Source: Cellulophaga baltica
GTDB taxonomy: Bacteria; Bacteroidota; Bacteroidia; Flavobacteriales; Flavobacteriaceae
Direction of reading: 5' to 3'
DNA: 64,000 nucleotides
Assembly: GCF_900102165.1 (NCBI RefSeq)
Contig: NZ_FNBD01000003.1
Location: forward strand, 248,001-312,000
Part shown: positions 35,174 to 44,645 of the stretch, one piece after another
Layout of the letters: every line of letters begins with the position of its first letter
Numbering within the stretch: the first letter of the stretch is position 1
Notes under the pieces: generated by a model
The model's input: the letters and a program-made list of their open reading frames with translations, nothing else
What the model was told of the DNA's origin: nothing
Database searches by the model: none
Made by a program: the position numbers and the translations under genes

Positions 35174-37377
35174 CACCTAAACAAAAGAAATCTGCTTCAT
35201 TTATAAAAGACCTTCCTAAAAATATTTTTGCGGGGTTTGTTGTGTCTTTAATAGCGCTTCCTTTAGGTTTGGGATTAGCTATTGCCAGTGAGGCACCTCC
35301 AATTTCAGGTATTATAGCCGCTGTGGTAGGCGGTATTGTAGTGTCTATTTTAGGAGGATCGAATGTAACAATTACAGGGCCGGGAAATGGCTTGGTCATT
35401 GTAGTTCTTGGAGCCATAACCACTCTAGGTGGCGGAGATATGTACCAAGGGTATTTATATACTTTAGCCGCCATAGTCATTTCTGGTGCCCTCCTAATGC
35501 TTTTAGGCTTTTTAAAAATGGGGCGATTAGCAGATTTTTTCCCTGCATCGGCTATTGAAGGAATGCTTGCCGCCATTGGCCTTGGTATTTTGTCCAAACA
35601 GTTTCATATTATGATTGGCCATAATAATGAACACGGTAGTATTATTTCCTTACTTCTACAAATTCCAGAAGGCTTATTACAACTTTTCACAGAAGGCAAC
35701 CAAAGTAAATTATTTGCTGCTGCTATTGGAATTATAAGTCTTTGTATCATGGTTTTTTATTCGAAAATTAGAAATAAATACTTCCAGTTAATTCCAGCAC
35801 CTATGTGGATTTTAATCTTAACGATAGGGTTGAGCTATGTTTATAAAGGAATGGATATTGCTTACCCAATGGACGCTAAATTTTTAGTAAACATTCCGGA
35901 TAATGTATTCAGTTCTTTAGCATTCCCAGATTTTTCCATAGTCTATTCTAAAAAATTTATTGCCGTAGTTTTTGCCCTAACATTCATTTCTAGTATAGAA
36001 TCATTATTAAGCATAAAAGCGGTTGATAAATTGGATCCACAATCTAGAAGATCTAATGTAAATAAAGATTTAAAAGCGCTAGGCTTAGCTACAACTATTA
36101 GTGGTTTTTTAGGCGGACTTAATGTGGTGACCGTGATTGCAAGAAGCTCTGTAAACGTTAACAACAAAGCCTCTAACCGCTCTGCAAATTTATTTCATGC
36201 CCTATTTTTAGTATTATTTATTGTTTTGTTTCAAGAGCAATTACGAAGCATCCCATTAGCTGCATTGGCCGCTATCTTGGTCTATACAGGATATAAGCTT
36301 GCTACACCAAAAAACTTCCAAAAGATTGCCAAAATTGGTAAGGAGCAAATATTAATTTTCCTAGCCACGTTATTAACTACCCTATTCACCAATTTAATGA
36401 CGGGTATTAGTGTAGGTATTCTTATCACCTTTATTATACACGTGGTTATCAACCACAGTTTCGGTTTATTTTTTAAACATTTATTTAAGCCAAATATTCT
36501 TATGTTTAAAGAATTAGATGGTGATAATTATTATGTGAGCATTAAATATTTCTGCAGTTTTATCAACTTTTATAAACTGAAAAATAAGCTAGACATGATT
36601 CCTGAAAATGAACATGTTATTTTAGATTTTTCTATGTGTAGCTTTGTGGACCATACCTCTTTTGAAGGGGTAGAAAATTACGTGCAAACCTTTTCTAAAA
36701 AAGGTGGAAGTATAGAGCTTATAGGGCTAGATAAGCATGAGGCCGATTCTAAACACCCTTTTGCTATTCGGAAAATATTACCCCTGAAGGCACTTAAACC
36801 TATTGAAAATTACTTTACCAAACGCCAAAAAAACATAGAGTTAACGGCAGAAAAATTAGGGTGGAACTATGTTCCTAAAAAAAATAAAGAAGTAGATTTC
36901 TTATCTAATTTTATATTCTTTAGAACCAAAGAAATTAATTTTATTTACAATTCATTATCCAAAAAGGATAAACAGAAAAGTGTCTTTGATGTAGAGTTTA
37001 CAGAAGGGGCATTTATCGCTAAAGAAATAGTAAAAACTACGGTGTTACATTTGCGCCTAGATCACAAAATACCCGTTTTTACATTAGACAAGGAAGGTTT
37101 GCTAGAGATGCTTTATAAATTGGCCGGTTTAAAAGATATTACTATTGAAAACAGGCCAGATTTTAATAAGCGCTTTTACCTTAAAGGAGCTAATGAGCTC
37201 GACATTAAAAGAATCTTTAATGATGAACTAATTTTATTCTTTGAAAGCAATCCGTATTACCATGTGGAGTCTAACGGCAGTTCTTTATTAATCTTTAAAA
37301 AAGAACGCTTACTAAGTGTACAAGAAGTAAAAGCAATGATCTATTTTGGAGAGCAATTACATTCTTTACTAAAGTAA
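35170..37377 (+). CDS. SulP family anion transporter with STAS domain
   Basis: A 735-residue SulP transporter. SulP carriers import sulfate or bicarbonate with cations. The membrane domain (about 15-430) opens with KNIFAGFVVSLIALPLGLGLAIASEAPP, the family hallmark, and includes ESLLSIKAVDKL and NVVTVIARSSVN. The STAS domain is at about 455-540 (VILDFSMCSFVDHTSFEGV). A C-terminal region of about 150 residues (from FDVEFTEGAFIAKE) lies beyond STAS and is not familiar. The start is TTG at 35170, overlapping the Usp gene; no upstream ATG exists. It may take up bicarbonate, but sulfate is equally possible. Confidence 0.85.
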   Translation: MTPKQKKSASFIKDLPKNIFAGFVVSLIALPLGLGLAIASEAPPISGIIAAVVGGIVVSILGGSNVTITGPGNGLVIVVLGAITTLGGGDMYQGYLYTLAAIVISGALLMLLGFLKMGRLADFFPASAIEGMLAAIGLGILSKQFHIMIGHNNEHGSIISLLLQIPEGLLQLFTEGNQSKLFAAAIGIISLCIMVFYSKIRNKYFQLIPAPMWILILTIGLSYVYKGMDIAYPMDAKFLVNIPDNVFSSLAFPDFSIVYSKKFIAVVFALTFISSIESLLSIKAVDKLDPQSRRSNVNKDLKALGLATTISGFLGGLNVVTVIARSSVNVNNKASNRSANLFHALFLVLFIVLFQEQLRSIPLAALAAILVYTGYKLATPKNFQKIAKIGKEQILIFLATLLTTLFTNLMTGISVGILITFIIHVVINHSFGLFFKHLFKPNILMFKELDGDNYYVSIKYFCSFINFYKLKNKLDMIPENEHVILDFSMCSFVDHTSFEGVENYVQTFSKKGGSIELIGLDKHEADSKHPFAIRKILPLKALKPIENYFTKRQKNIELTAEKLGWNYVPKKNKEVDFLSNFIFFRTKEINFIYNSLSKKDKQKSVFDVEFTEGAFIAKEIVKTTVLHLRLDHKIPVFTLDKEGLLEMLYKLAGLKDITIENRPDFNKRFYLKGANELDIKRIFNDELILFFESNPYYHVESNGSSLLIFKKERLLSVQEVKAMIYFGEQLHSLLK

Positions 37378-37540
37378 TACGTCTTGTTAATTGATTAAAT
37401 AGGTGAATTCTAATAAATATAGACGGTTTCTTTTGTAGGAATTATCCTTTTTTGTAATTTACAGTAATCTCCCTATGGTATTACTAGGTTATACTTTATG
37501 GGGAGTTAAATTGCCTAAAAAACTAAACACCGACCAAATA

Positions 37541-40500
37541 ATGAAACTAGAAAATATTTTTCGGTTTTTTAAGAGCCCTCTTACCTTTGGTCTAACCGTA
37601 TTTGCAATCACATTAGCTTTAACGCAATTTCTTAATTACCAACGCTACCTCCTTTTTGAAACCCAAAAGCAAAAGAATTTAGTCACTCAAGCCAATTGGG
37701 TGGAACAAGAGTTTAAAAAAACGCTAGATCAAGGCTATTCCACCACACAGACCTTGGCTTTTATCGTTGCGCATTACGGCGTACCTAAAAATTTTGATTC
37801 TATTTCCAATTTATTGATTGTTACCCACAAAGAAATTAGCGCCTTAGAAATTGTAAATAAACAAGGTGTCATAACTCATGTATTTCCTATAGAGGAAAAT
37901 AACGTTTTAGGGTTTAATATCTTAAAGGATTCTCTCGGAAAAAAAGGTGCTAATGAAACCATTAAAAGGAAGGACTATTTTGTAACTGGCCCTATACGTC
38001 TTAAACAGGGTGGGATAGGATTTGTGGGGAGAACCCCTATTTTTAAAGACAACAAATTTGAAGGTTTCACCTCTGCTGTTATTTCTTTAAATAACGTTCT
38101 AAAATCTGCTAAACTTCATAACAAAGACAGCCAGTTTTTATACCGCCTCACCAAGGTAAATCCGGATAAAACTGAAAAGATATACTTTTCTACTTATGAT
38201 AATATTACTTCAAATTCATTTTCATCAACCGTAGAAATGCCGCATGGTGAGTGGAAACTTTACGTATCTGCAAAAGAAAGCATGCCTATTGTAGGAATAC
38301 TACTATTTGGTGTTATCGGTTTGTTTATTTCTATCCTTGCGGGTAGTATGGCTTGGTATCTATTTAAACAACCCAAACACCTAGATAAACTGGTTCGGAA
38401 AAAAAATTTAGAACTCGTAGAAAGCGAAGAAAAATATAGAAATCTAGTAGAACAAGCCTCCGATGGTATCTTACTAGGTGACAAACACGGTAACCTTCTA
38501 GAAGTAAACATCAAAGCCTGTGAGCTTTTCGGATACACAAAATCAGAATTATTAAAACTCAATATTTCCGCATTAGTCACTAAAGAGAACGCTAAAGAAA
38601 TACCGCAAAGAATTCACAAAATTTTTCAAGAAAACTCTTTGATTTCTCAACGTATATTGTTACGAAAAGACGGCTCGGAATTCTATGGTGAGATCAGTGC
38701 TACGGTACTCCCTAATAAACTTGTACAAGGAATTGTTAGAGATGTAAGTCCGCGCATTGCATTAGAACAAATTGCGAGTAAAAATGCAAAACAGATAAAA
38801 GAGAGCGAAGAAAAATATAGAATGCTTGTAGAAGAGGCTTCAGATGGTATTTTCCTTTTAAATAAAGAGTTAACTATTACAGATGTTAACCACCAATTTT
38901 GTAAGATGTTTAGGAGCACTAAAGACGTTTGTGTAGGTAGCAGTCTTATAGCCTTAATTCTCCCTGAGGATTTAGAAGCACAACCTTTAAGGATAAAAGA
39001 GCTCACCGAAGGAAAGACCATTCAAGCGCTGAAAAAAATGCTCCGCAAAGATGGGACTACTTTTACCGCTCAGGCCAATGTAAAAATGATGCCCAATCAT
39101 CATTTTCTATGCATTATTCAAGATGTTACCGAACGCGAAGAAACAGCAGAGATACTTCGTAACAGTGCGCTTAAATATAGAGAATTGACGGAACGTATTT
39201 CTGATGGCTTTGTAGCCTTAGACAAAGATTGGAAATTTAATTATGTAAACGCCAAAGCTTGTGATGCCATAGGAAAATCATACTCAGAACTTATAGGCAC
39301 CGTTGCTTGGGATACTTTACCCTATTTTACGCAAACTGATGCCTATAAAATGCTTCTGGAGGCCATGCAGACGCAGCAGTATAGGTATATCAAACAGTAT
39401 AGAGAAGAGTTTGACCGCTGGTATGAATATAGAATGTACCCGTCTGCTGAAGGAATTTCAGTGTATTTTAAAGACATCACTAAAATAAAAAAAACCGAGG
39501 AGCAGGTATTAAAAACCAAAGCTAAAATGGAATCTGCTATTCGTATTGGAAAAATAGGCTACTGGAGCTGGGATATGCAAGACAATAGCTTGGAATGGTC
39601 TAACGAAATGTATACTATATTTGATTTGCATCCAGATACCCCCTTAACTTTTGAAAATGCGTCTTTATGTATACACCCGGAAGACAGAATAAAACATAAA
39701 GAATTAATCAACCACAGAATTCAAAATAAAGACAATACCCCTTTTAGTTATCGCGTAGTTCATAAAGACAATTCTATACATCATGTGTTAGTAGAACTAG
39801 AAATTTTGGTCGATGAAAATGATGAGATCCATAAATTTCACGGTACTGTTATAGACATGACAGATACGATACGAGTTAAAGAAGAACTTAAAGAAAGTCA
39901 AGAGAAATTTTATAAATCCTTTCATTCTAACCTCGTTGGAAAAGTTATCGTAGATGCCAATAGGATCATTCTTGAAGCTAATGATACGGTAGCCAATTTG
40001 CTTGAAACTACCCGAGAAAATCTAATTGGAAAAAGCCTTTTGGGTGCAGATGTTCTTAATTTTGAACTTCACCAAGATTCTGAAACACGACAAGTACTTT
40101 GGGATAAATTAATGCAAGAAGGAATCTTGAGAGATGAAGAGATTACCTATTATTTAAAAAATGGAAAGAAAATTCCAGCCTTATTATCTATAGAACCCTT
40201 GAAATTAAGCAATAGAACCAATTATTTAGTGAGTGCTATTGATAATACCAAAAGAAAAGAAGCAGAGCACCTACTAGAACAACAAAATGAAGAACTTTCT
40301 AAGACCAATTTAGAACTAGACCGCTTTGTTTATAGTGCCTCTCATGAGTTAAGAGCTCCGCTGTCTTCTGTCATGGGACTTATAGACATTATTTTACATG
40401 AAGATCATGACGATGCTCTCGTCTTTAAGCTAAACATGATGCAGCAGTCGGTAAAAAGACTAGATGATTTTATTAAAGATATTGTACAGTATTCTCAAAA

Positions 40501-41020
40501 CAAACATTTAGAAATAGCCATGGAGCCTATAGATTTCAGGCATTTGATTAATGAATCTCTTGAAAGTTTGTGGTATTTGAAGAATAGGAAGTATATTAAT
40601 ATGGAGATTGATATAAAGGAGATTCCTCTTTTTTATTCCGATAAAAAGAGAATATCTATCATCTTTAATAACCTTATTTCTAACGCCATTAAATACCATA
40701 ATATTAATGATAAAAATCCAAGAATCACCATCACAATAGCATCTGTTAACGATGAAGTATCTATACAGATTGCAGATAATGGCATCGGTATCCCTGAGAA
40801 GCATCTAGATAAAATCTTTGAAATGTTTTACAGAGTATCATCAAAGGTCATGGGAACCGGCATAGGATTGTACGTCATAAAAGAAATTGTCACCAAGCTA
40901 AATGGTACAATAACCGTGGTATCAAAGCCTAATGTGGGCACCAAATTCGTAATTTTACTCCCCAATCAAACTAAAAAATCAAGAGCAAATGAAGTTCAAA
41001 CAAATCTTGTTAGTCGATGA
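37541..41020 (+). CDS. CHASE/multi-PAS sensor histidine kinase
   Basis: A hybrid-free sensor kinase of about 1159 residues. It has two membrane segments (about 12-30 and 252-275) around a periplasmic CHASE-like domain (QKNLVTQANWVEQEFKK). Five PAS/PAC units follow (openings such as EQASDGILLGD, EEASDGIFLLN, ERISDGFVALD). The HisKA phosphoacceptor His is in SASHELRAPLSS. The ATPase domain has NLISNAIKYHN and IADNGIGIPEKH, with GTGIGLYVIKEI as G2. The ATG at 37541 is preferred because an upstream start at 37475 adds a segment without family resemblance. It overlaps the receiver gene by 32 nt, so they form a pair. Confidence 0.85.
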   Translation: MKLENIFRFFKSPLTFGLTVFAITLALTQFLNYQRYLLFETQKQKNLVTQANWVEQEFKKTLDQGYSTTQTLAFIVAHYGVPKNFDSISNLLIVTHKEISALEIVNKQGVITHVFPIEENNVLGFNILKDSLGKKGANETIKRKDYFVTGPIRLKQGGIGFVGRTPIFKDNKFEGFTSAVISLNNVLKSAKLHNKDSQFLYRLTKVNPDKTEKIYFSTYDNITSNSFSSTVEMPHGEWKLYVSAKESMPIVGILLFGVIGLFISILAGSMAWYLFKQPKHLDKLVRKKNLELVESEEKYRNLVEQASDGILLGDKHGNLLEVNIKACELFGYTKSELLKLNISALVTKENAKEIPQRIHKIFQENSLISQRILLRKDGSEFYGEISATVLPNKLVQGIVRDVSPRIALEQIASKNAKQIKESEEKYRMLVEEASDGIFLLNKELTITDVNHQFCKMFRSTKDVCVGSSLIALILPEDLEAQPLRIKELTEGKTIQALKKMLRKDGTTFTAQANVKMMPNHHFLCIIQDVTEREETAEILRNSALKYRELTERISDGFVALDKDWKFNYVNAKACDAIGKSYSELIGTVAWDTLPYFTQTDAYKMLLEAMQTQQYRYIKQYREEFDRWYEYRMYPSAEGISVYFKDITKIKKTEEQVLKTKAKMESAIRIGKIGYWSWDMQDNSLEWSNEMYTIFDLHPDTPLTFENASLCIHPEDRIKHKELINHRIQNKDNTPFSYRVVHKDNSIHHVLVELEILVDENDEIHKFHGTVIDMTDTIRVKEELKESQEKFYKSFHSNLVGKVIVDANRIILEANDTVANLLETTRENLIGKSLLGADVLNFELHQDSETRQVLWDKLMQEGILRDEEITYYLKNGKKIPALLSIEPLKLSNRTNYLVSAIDNTKRKEAEHLLEQQNEELSKTNLELDRFVYSASHELRAPLSSVMGLIDIILHEDHDDALVFKLNMMQQSVKRLDDFIKDIVQYSQNKHLEIAMEPIDFRHLINESLESLWYLKNRKYINMEIDIKEIPLFYSDKKRISIIFNNLISNAIKYHNINDKNPRITITIASVNDEVSIQIADNGIGIPEKHLDKIFEMFYRVSSKVMGTGIGLYVIKEIVTKLNGTITVVSKPNVGTKFVILLPNQTKKSRANEVQTNLVSR

Positions 41021-41378
41021 TTCTGAAATTGATAATTTTATCAACAAAACTGTTTTAACCAAAGCAAATGTTGCAGAACGTATCTTGTCTGAGACTTCTC
41101 CCGAAACCGCGCTAAAATATTTGCGGAAATGTTGTAATGACCCAAGTAGTTTTCCTGAAATTATTTTTCTAGATATAAAAATGCCAGAACTAAACGGCTT
41201 CGAATTTTTAGAGGCGTTTGGTTTATTTCCTGAGCATATTAAAGAAAAATGCTGTGTGTATATCCTTAGCTCGTCTATAGATCCTAAAGATGAAGAAAGA
41301 GCGAAACAATTTCCTTGTGTTAAAAATCACATTATAAAGCCTTTAGTCATAGAGCAACTAGATTCTATTTTAAAATAA
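40989..41378 (+). CDS. Single-domain response regulator (receiver)
   Basis: A 129-residue CheY-like receiver without an output domain. Phosphorylation site Asp55 lies in IIFLDIKMPELNG, the acidic pair is in LLVDDSE, and the conserved Ser and Lys are seen in YILSSS and HIIKPL. It starts inside the kinase gene (overlap 32 nt), so it is the partner of the PAS kinase at 37541-41020. Lacking an output domain, it may act by protein-protein contact or in a phosphorelay. Targets are unknown. Confidence 0.9.
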   Translation: MKFKQILLVDDSEIDNFINKTVLTKANVAERILSETSPETALKYLRKCCNDPSSFPEIIFLDIKMPELNGFEFLEAFGLFPEHIKEKCCVYILSSSIDPKDEERAKQFPCVKNHIIKPLVIEQLDSILK

Positions 41379-41410
41379 AAGCGAAAAGATTTTGGTACTT
41401 ATCTTGCTTA

Positions 41411-41434
41411 ATCGTAATATTGCAATATAACAAT
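41411..41434 (+). promoter_or_regulatory. ArsR-type operator upstream of arsR
   Basis: ATCGTAATATTGCAATATAA, then CAAT. It has the same pattern as the site at 41792-41815 (ATCGTAATATnnCAATAnAACAAT), and part of it is dyad-symmetric (AATATTGCAATATAA). It ends 6 nt before the arsR start. It is a likely binding site for the ArsR repressor. Confidence 0.6.
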
Positions 41435-41439
41435 TAAGT

Positions 41440-41772
41440 ATGGGCTTAGCCAAATCAGAAATATTTACCGCAGAACAAAATGAAATAGCAAATTTTGCCA
41501 AGGCTTTTGGGCATCCTGCTAGAGTCGCTATTTTACAACATCTATTTAAAATAAATGCATGTATCTGTGGAGACCTAGTTCAAGAAATTGGTCTTGCACA
41601 ACCTACCATTTCTCAGCATTTGAAAGAACTGAAACAATTAGGCTTAATTAAAGGCACTATAGATGGCACCAGTGTTTGTTACTGTATTGATACCGACAAT
41701 TGGGAAAAAATGAAATCTAAAATGGGTACTTTATTGCATTTAAATATTCCGAGTAAAACAGATTGCTGCTAA
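41440..41772 (+). CDS. arsR: ArsR family arsenic-responsive repressor
   Basis: A 110-residue winged-helix repressor that leaves DNA when As(III) binds cysteines. Helix-turn-helix sequence LAQPTISQHLKELKQLGLI is clear. Cys41 and Cys43 (NACICGDLV) lie where metal-binding cysteines are found in ArsR, and Cys residues follow in SVCYCID. The C-terminus ends DCC, a further vicinal pair. It starts the operon with DUF6428, GNAT, arsC-like and acr3. A near-identical operator sequence lies before both this gene and the next, so ArsR should regulate both. Confidence 0.93.
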   Translation: MGLAKSEIFTAEQNEIANFAKAFGHPARVAILQHLFKINACICGDLVQEIGLAQPTISQHLKELKQLGLIKGTIDGTSVCYCIDTDNWEKMKSKMGTLLHLNIPSKTDCC

Positions 41773-41791
41773 AAAAAATTTGAATTCATTC

Positions 41792-41815
41792 ATCGTAATA
41801 TCACAATAAAACAAT
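41792..41815 (+). promoter_or_regulatory. ArsR-type operator upstream of the DUF6428 gene
   Basis: ATCGTAATATCACAATAAAA, then CAAT: a second copy of the arsR operator pattern, with 4 mismatches over 24 nt. It lies 6 nt before the ATG at 41822, the same distance as at arsR. It suggests that the four downstream genes have their own ArsR-controlled promoter. Confidence 0.55.
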
Positions 41816-41821
41816 AAGCTT

Positions 41822-42289
41822 ATGAAATTATCAGAAATAAAATCGCACTTAAAAAATTTAAAAACAATTGCTTTTGAACTGCCTGATGGCTCTTTAGTTC
41901 CCAACCATTTTCACGTTACAGAGGTAGGTAAAGTAACCAAGAACTTTATTGATTGTGGAGGTACCGTACGCAATGAAGAACTTGTTAATTTTCAATTATG
42001 GAATGCGGATGATTATGATCACAGACTGCATCCAGAAAAGCTTGTTCATATTATTGAGCTATCAGAAAAAATATTAGCCATCCCTGATTTAGACATCGAA
42101 GTAGAATACCAAGGAAGCACCATTGGTAAATTTGGATTAGAATTTAACGGAACCAACTTTGTATTAACTACGAAACAAACAGATTGTTTGGCAAAAGATA
42201 ATTGTGGTATTCCAGAAGCAAAGCCAAAACTATCTATGGCTAGTTTACAAAGTGGAAATTCTTGCGACCCTAATTCTAGCTGCTGCTAG
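41822..42289 (+). CDS. DUF6428 family protein in the arsenic operon
   Basis: A 155-residue DUF6428 protein of unknown function that is regularly near arsR and acr3 in Bacteroidetes. The conserved core is HFHVTEVGKVTKNFIDCGGT and VNFQLWNADDYDHRLHPEKL. The C-terminal 45 residues are cysteine-rich: TDCLAKDNCG, then SCDPNSSCC, with a terminal vicinal pair like that of ArsR. The tail could bind As(III) (inference). There is no signal peptide, so it is cytosolic. The following acetyltransferase gene begins 1 nt after its stop. Confidence 0.85.
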   Translation: MKLSEIKSHLKNLKTIAFELPDGSLVPNHFHVTEVGKVTKNFIDCGGTVRNEELVNFQLWNADDYDHRLHPEKLVHIIELSEKILAIPDLDIEVEYQGSTIGKFGLEFNGTNFVLTTKQTDCLAKDNCGIPEAKPKLSMASLQSGNSCDPNSSCC

Positions 42290-42290
42290 T

Positions 42291-42779
42291 ATGACTATTG
42301 TGCCCATCACGGAAGCTAACTATCCTCTTGTTGCTAAAATCTATAAAGAAGGCATCAATACAGGGCTAGCTACTTTTGAGACGCAAGTTCCTGCTTGGGA
42401 AAAATGGCATACTGCCCACTTAAACTTTGGTAACATTGCGCTGCTATCCGAAGATAAAATGCTAGGATGGGCTTCTCTTGCTCCTGTTTCTAGTAGGTGT
42501 GTGTATGGTGGCGTCGCAGAAGTTAGTGTCTATATAGCAGAAGCCTACCGTGGTAAAGGAATAGGAAAAAAATTATTACAAGAACTTATTAAAATTAGTG
42601 AGGAACATGGTATTTGGACCTTACAAGCCGGAATTATGACTGCTAATATTGCTAGCATACACTTACATACTTCTTGTGGCTTTAGAATCATTGGATACCG
42701 CGAAAAAATAGGAAAACTTCATGACATTTGGCTAGATAATACCCTCTTGGAACGAAGAAGTAACAACATAGGAATATAA
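42291..42779 (+). CDS. GNAT acetyltransferase (phosphinothricin/arsinothricin type)
   Basis: A 162-residue GNAT enzyme resembling phosphinothricin N-acetyltransferase and the ArsN1 arsinothricin acetyltransferase. It has IYKEGINTGLATFETQVPAWEKW, ASLAPVSSRCVYGGVAEVSVYI, and the acetyl-CoA loop YRGKGIGKKLL. LHTSCGFRIIGYREKIGK, then WLDNTLLERR closes the fold. It starts at ATG 42291, directly after the DUF6428 stop. In this ars operon its natural substrate may be an organoarsenical such as arsinothricin; the family also acts on phosphinothricin and related amino acids. Confidence 0.85.
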   Translation: MTIVPITEANYPLVAKIYKEGINTGLATFETQVPAWEKWHTAHLNFGNIALLSEDKMLGWASLAPVSSRCVYGGVAEVSVYIAEAYRGKGIGKKLLQELIKISEEHGIWTLQAGIMTANIASIHLHTSCGFRIIGYREKIGKLHDIWLDNTLLERRSNNIGI

Positions 42780-42791
42780 ATAGAATAAAAA

Positions 42792-43424
42792 ATGACTACA
42801 ACAACACCAACACTATTTCCACAACTAGCAGCCCTAATTAATACTTTAGATATGGAGCGTATTTCAGCTACGCGTAAAGAAATTTTAGATCCGCTAGCCG
42901 AGTTTATTCAACATAAAGTAAAAACAGATCAAGAAATACGCTTAAATTTTATTTGCACCCATAACTCGCGTAGAAGTCATTTATCTCAAGCTTGGGCACA
43001 AGCCATAGCAGCTCATTTTGGGATTACAAATATATATTCCTACTCTGGAGGCACAGAAGCTACTGCCCTCTTCCCTATGGCAGCCACAACCTTAAAAAAC
43101 TCAGGTTTTCAAATAACGTCACTTTCTGAAGGCAACAACCCAGTATATAGCATAAAATATGCTGCCAATGAGGCTCCAATAATTGGTTTTTCTAAAACTT
43201 TTGACGCGCCTTTTAATCCCTCTTCAGAATTTGCAGCAATCATGACCTGTTCTTCTGCAGACCAAGGATGCCCATTTATTGCTGGTGCAGAAAAAAGGTT
43301 TCCCATAACTTTTGAAGATCCAAAAGCTTTTGATAATACCCCGCAACAAGCAGAGAAATACCAAGAACGTAGCCTTCAAATAGCCACAGAACTCTATTAT
43401 ATTTTTTCTAAAGTAAAGGCATAA
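42792..43424 (+). CDS. arsC: Thioredoxin-coupled arsenate reductase (LMW phosphatase fold)
   Basis: A 210-residue cytosolic protein of the low-molecular-weight phosphatase fold. The P-loop CX5R is CTHNSRR, and the C-terminal C-x6-C pair is seen as CSSADQGC. Together they match the three-cysteine relay of thioredoxin-type ArsC. The Asp of FEDPK is the usual catalytic acid. It reduces As(V) to As(III) for export by the following Acr3, which lies 4 nt downstream. The long N-terminal extension (about 55 residues) is normal for this Bacteroidetes group. It may be a phosphatase instead, but context and cysteines favour arsenate reductase. Confidence 0.82.
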   Translation: MTTTTPTLFPQLAALINTLDMERISATRKEILDPLAEFIQHKVKTDQEIRLNFICTHNSRRSHLSQAWAQAIAAHFGITNIYSYSGGTEATALFPMAATTLKNSGFQITSLSEGNNPVYSIKYAANEAPIIGFSKTFDAPFNPSSEFAAIMTCSSADQGCPFIAGAEKRFPITFEDPKAFDNTPQQAEKYQERSLQIATELYYIFSKVKA

Positions 43425-43428
43425 TCTC

Positions 43429-44481
43429 ATGAGTATAACAAAAAAATTAAGCTTTCTAGATAATTACCTGACCCTTTGGATTTTTATAGCCATGATTGTA
43501 GGCGTAGGCTTGGGTTATTTGATGCCCTCTTTTCCAGAACTTATCAATAATGCCAGCAGCGGTAGCACCAATATCCCTATAGCTATTGGTCTAATCTTAA
43601 TGATGTATCCGCCACTAGCTAAGGTCAACTATGCCTTACTCCCAAAAGTGTTTAAGAACGTAAAAATACTGTCTATCTCTTTATTATTAAATTGGATTAT
43701 AGGACCAATTTTAATGTTTGTTTTAGCCATCATCTTCTTACAAGACCATCCTGAATACATGGTAGGTCTAATTCTTATAGGCTTGGCACGTTGTATTGCC
43801 ATGGTATTGGTTTGGAATGATCTTGCAGAGGGTAGTAGCGAATATGGCGCAGGCCTTGTTGCCTTAAATAGCATTTTTCAAGTATTTGCCTACAGTTTCT
43901 ATGCGTGGTTATTTATAACCGTATTACCGCCGTATTTTGGTTTTGAAGGTGCAATTGTAGACATCTCTATTGCTACCATAGCAGAGAGTGTTGCTATTTA
44001 TCTTGGAGTTCCATTTTTATTAGGCATTATTAGCCGTGTTGTTTTAGTAAAACTTAAAGGAGAAGCCTGGTATACCCAGAAATTTATACCTACTATTTCG
44101 CCTATGACATTGATTGCTCTACTTTTCACCATTGTTATTATGTTTTCTTTAAAAGGAGAATTAATTGTCACGATTCCTGCCGATGTATTACTCATTGCTA
44201 TTCCACTACTCATTTATTTTACCCTCATGTTCATTATCGGATTTTTCTTTACCAAGGCCATGGGCGCAAGCTATGATAAAACAGCAGCCGTAGCATTTAC
44301 CGCTGCAGGGAATAATTTTGAACTTGCCATAGCTGTTGCCATTGCAGTATTCGGACTTAATTCTGGGCAAGCATTTACAGGGGTTATTGGGCCATTAGTA
44401 GAAGTTCCTGCCCTCATACTATTAGTGCGTGTTTCTTTCTGGTTGCGTAAAAAATACTTTGGTAATGAAGTACATTCGTAA
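43429..44481 (+). CDS. acr3: Arsenite efflux permease Acr3
   Basis: A 350-residue permease of the ACR3/BART family with about 10 membrane segments that exports As(III) across the inner membrane. SKV-like [12 protein letters not shown], the conserved Cys in [15 protein letters not shown] and [18 protein letters not shown] are family marks; the Cys is essential in characterised Acr3 proteins. It is the last gene of the arsenic operon. No ArsA or ArsD is present. No terminator was seen immediately after it. Confidence 0.94.
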   Translation: MSITKKLSFLDNYLTLWIFIAMIVGVGLGYLMPSFPELINNASSGSTNIPIAIGLILMMYPPLAKVNYALLPKVFKNVKILSISLLLNWIIGPILMFVLAIIFLQDHPEYMVGLILIGLARCIAMVLVWNDLAEGSSEYGAGLVALNSIFQVFAYSFYAWLFITVLPPYFGFEGAIVDISIATIAESVAIYLGVPFLLGIISRVVLVKLKGEAWYTQKFIPTISPMTLIALLFTIVIMFSLKGELIVTIPADVLLIAIPLLIYFTLMFIIGFFFTKAMGASYDKTAAVAFTAAGNNFELAIAVAIAVFGLNSGQAFTGVIGPLVEVPALILLVRVSFWLRKKYFGNEVHS

Positions 44482-44645
44482 CCAGCGAGAGGATATTCTG
44501 CGTTTTGGAGCGTTAAAAAGTCTTAATTAGTGATTCTATTTTTAACGATTTTCTTAAATTTCACGATTATTTGGTTAAAACAGGAAGAATATCACAATCG
44601 TGATTTCCGAGTAACAACTAAATTCATCGCTTTTTTAAAACGTCT

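Noticed and set aside
41440-44481. Arsenic operon as a transferred island
   Set aside because: No transposase, integrase or tRNA border is visible, and base composition looks like its neighbours. Gain by transfer cannot be shown from this window.
44590-44620. ATCAC-AATC-GTGAT dyad upstream of the MBL gene as an operator
   Set aside because: Only a 5-bp dyad in AT-rich DNA with no partner copy; too weak to support.
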